A stretch of DNA of 5,994 bases from the NCBI GenBank assembly GCA_021793055.1, contig JAJYTL010000215.1, positions 1 through 5,994 of the forward strand, in the 5' to 3' direction. The translations under genes were made by a program, and so were the position numbers. Shown in pieces: positions 5,335-5,994 of the stretch (position 1 is its first letter; each line of letters opens with the position of its first letter). This stretch comes from Pseudomonadota bacterium. GTDB taxonomy: Bacteria > Pseudomonadota > Alphaproteobacteria > Ferrovibrionales > Ferrovibrionaceae. The notes beneath the pieces are model-generated. The model ran no database searches, was not told where the DNA came from, and saw nothing but the letters and a program-made list of their open reading frames with translations.

Positions 5335-5994
5335 TCAGTTGCGGTAACAGACCTTACGCGCGGCTTCGACGACCTCGGCGGTTTGCGGCAACGCCAATTT
5401 TTCCAGGTTGGCGGCATAGGGCATGGGCACGTCCTTGCCGGTGACGCGCACGACCGGCGCATCCAGCCAATCGAACGCATGCTCGACCGCGATCGCGATC
5501 AGCTCCGCCCCGATGCCGCAGGCGGGCCAGCCCTCTTCCACCGTCACCATGCGATTGGTCTTCTTCAGCGACGCGACGATGGTCGCGGTATCAAGCGGGC
5601 GCAGGGTGCGAAGATCGATCACCTCCGCCTCGATGCCATCCTTGGCGAGCTCTTCCGCCGCTGCCAGGGCCAGGCCGACGGTGATGGAAAACGCCACCAG
5701 CGTCACGTCGCGGCCGGGCCGGACCACCTTCGCCTTGCCGATCGGCACGGTGAAGTCGTCCAGCACCGGCACCGGGAACGAATGGCCGTAAAGGATCTCG
5801 TTCTCCAGCATGATCACCGGATTGGGATCGCGAATCGCCGACTTCAGAAGCCCCTTGGCATCGGCCGCCGAATAGGGCGCCACCACCTTGAGGCCGGGGA
5901 TATGGGCGAACCACGAGGCGAAACATTGCGAATGCTGCGCCGCGACGCGCGACGCCGCCCCGTTCGGCCCCCGAAAGACAATCGGGCAGTTGAG
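5335..5994 (-). CDS. pdhB: Pyruvate dehydrogenase E1 component, beta subunit, C-terminal part (5' end beyond window)
   Basis: The C-terminal 219 residues of the E1 beta subunit; the frame is open to the right edge, where the first complete codon is Leu at 5994-5992. E1 (alpha2 beta2) uses thiamine diphosphate to decarboxylate pyruvate and reductively acetylate the lipoyl arm of E2. The visible part starts in the pyrimidine-binding domain with CPIVFRGPNGAA and the conserved AAQHSQ (His at window residue 21), then has PGLKVVAPYSAADAKGLL and LENEILYG. It continues with the transketolase C-terminal domain, including VIDLRTLRPLD and VEEGWPACGIGAE, and ends with DVPMPYAANLE and a short tail. The internal GTG at 5886 is not the start. 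Whether the protein carries an N-terminal lipoyl domain, as in many alphaproteobacteria, cannot be seen here. pdhA would be expected further upstream, beyond the right edge. Confidence 0.96.
   Translation of the reverse strand, partial: LNCPIVFRGPNGAASRVAAQHSQCFASWFAHIPGLKVVAPYSAADAKGLLKSAIRDPNPVIMLENEILYGHSFPVPVLDDFTVPIGKAKVVRPGRDVTLVAFSITVGLALAAAEELAKDGIEAEVIDLRTLRPLDTATIVASLKKTNRMVTVEEGWPACGIGAELIAIAVEHAFDWLDAPVVRVTGKDVPMPYAANLEKLALPQTAEVVEAARKVCYRN

Overview
The window is GC-rich and looks like a core chromosomal locus of an alphaproteobacterium. The evidence is the gene order pdhB-pdhC-lpd-lipA-ratA on the minus strand facing a cinA-type gene on the plus strand, together with the protein sequences themselves (PdhC with one lipoyl domain, LipA with the RSSHHAG ending, and a COQ10/RatA-type START protein directly after lipA). 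I cannot name the genus from the sequence alone. There are no tRNA or rRNA genes, insertion sequences, CRISPR arrays or phage genes.

Layout, left to right. Positions 2-256 (+) hold the last 84 codons of a CinA C-terminal-domain (nicotinamide-nucleotide amidase) gene. Its stop overlaps by 4 bases the GTG start of a 252-residue CPBP-family membrane protease (253-1011, +). After a 29-base convergent gap, the minus-strand cluster begins with its last gene, a RatA/COQ10-like START protein (1041-1514). Then come lipA (1519-2460), lpd (2503-3912), pdhC (4057-5319) and the C-terminal 219 codons of pdhB (5335-5994, running off the right edge). In transcription order the spacings are pdhB -15 nt- pdhC -144 nt- lpd -42 nt- lipA -4 nt- ratA.

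The minus-strand genes form one functional unit. PdhB (E1 beta), PdhC (E2) and Lpd (E3) are components of the pyruvate dehydrogenase complex, which turns pyruvate into acetyl-CoA. LipA makes the lipoyl cofactor that is attached to Lys43 of PdhC. The START protein is probably linked to ubiquinone, the acceptor that eventually takes the electrons released here as NADH. The plus-strand pair (pyridine-nucleotide salvage amidase plus membrane protease) is a separate transcription unit.

I see no previously undescribed system. The points most worth a second look are non-coding or contextual: a perfect 8-bp inverted repeat and a related third copy of its half-site in the 144-nt pdhC-lpd gap; two adjacent GC-rich hairpins in the lpd-lipA gap, one ending just before the lipA ribosome binding site; and the CPBP protease coupled to cinA. 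Very long open frames antisense to lipA/lpd are GC-driven shadows.
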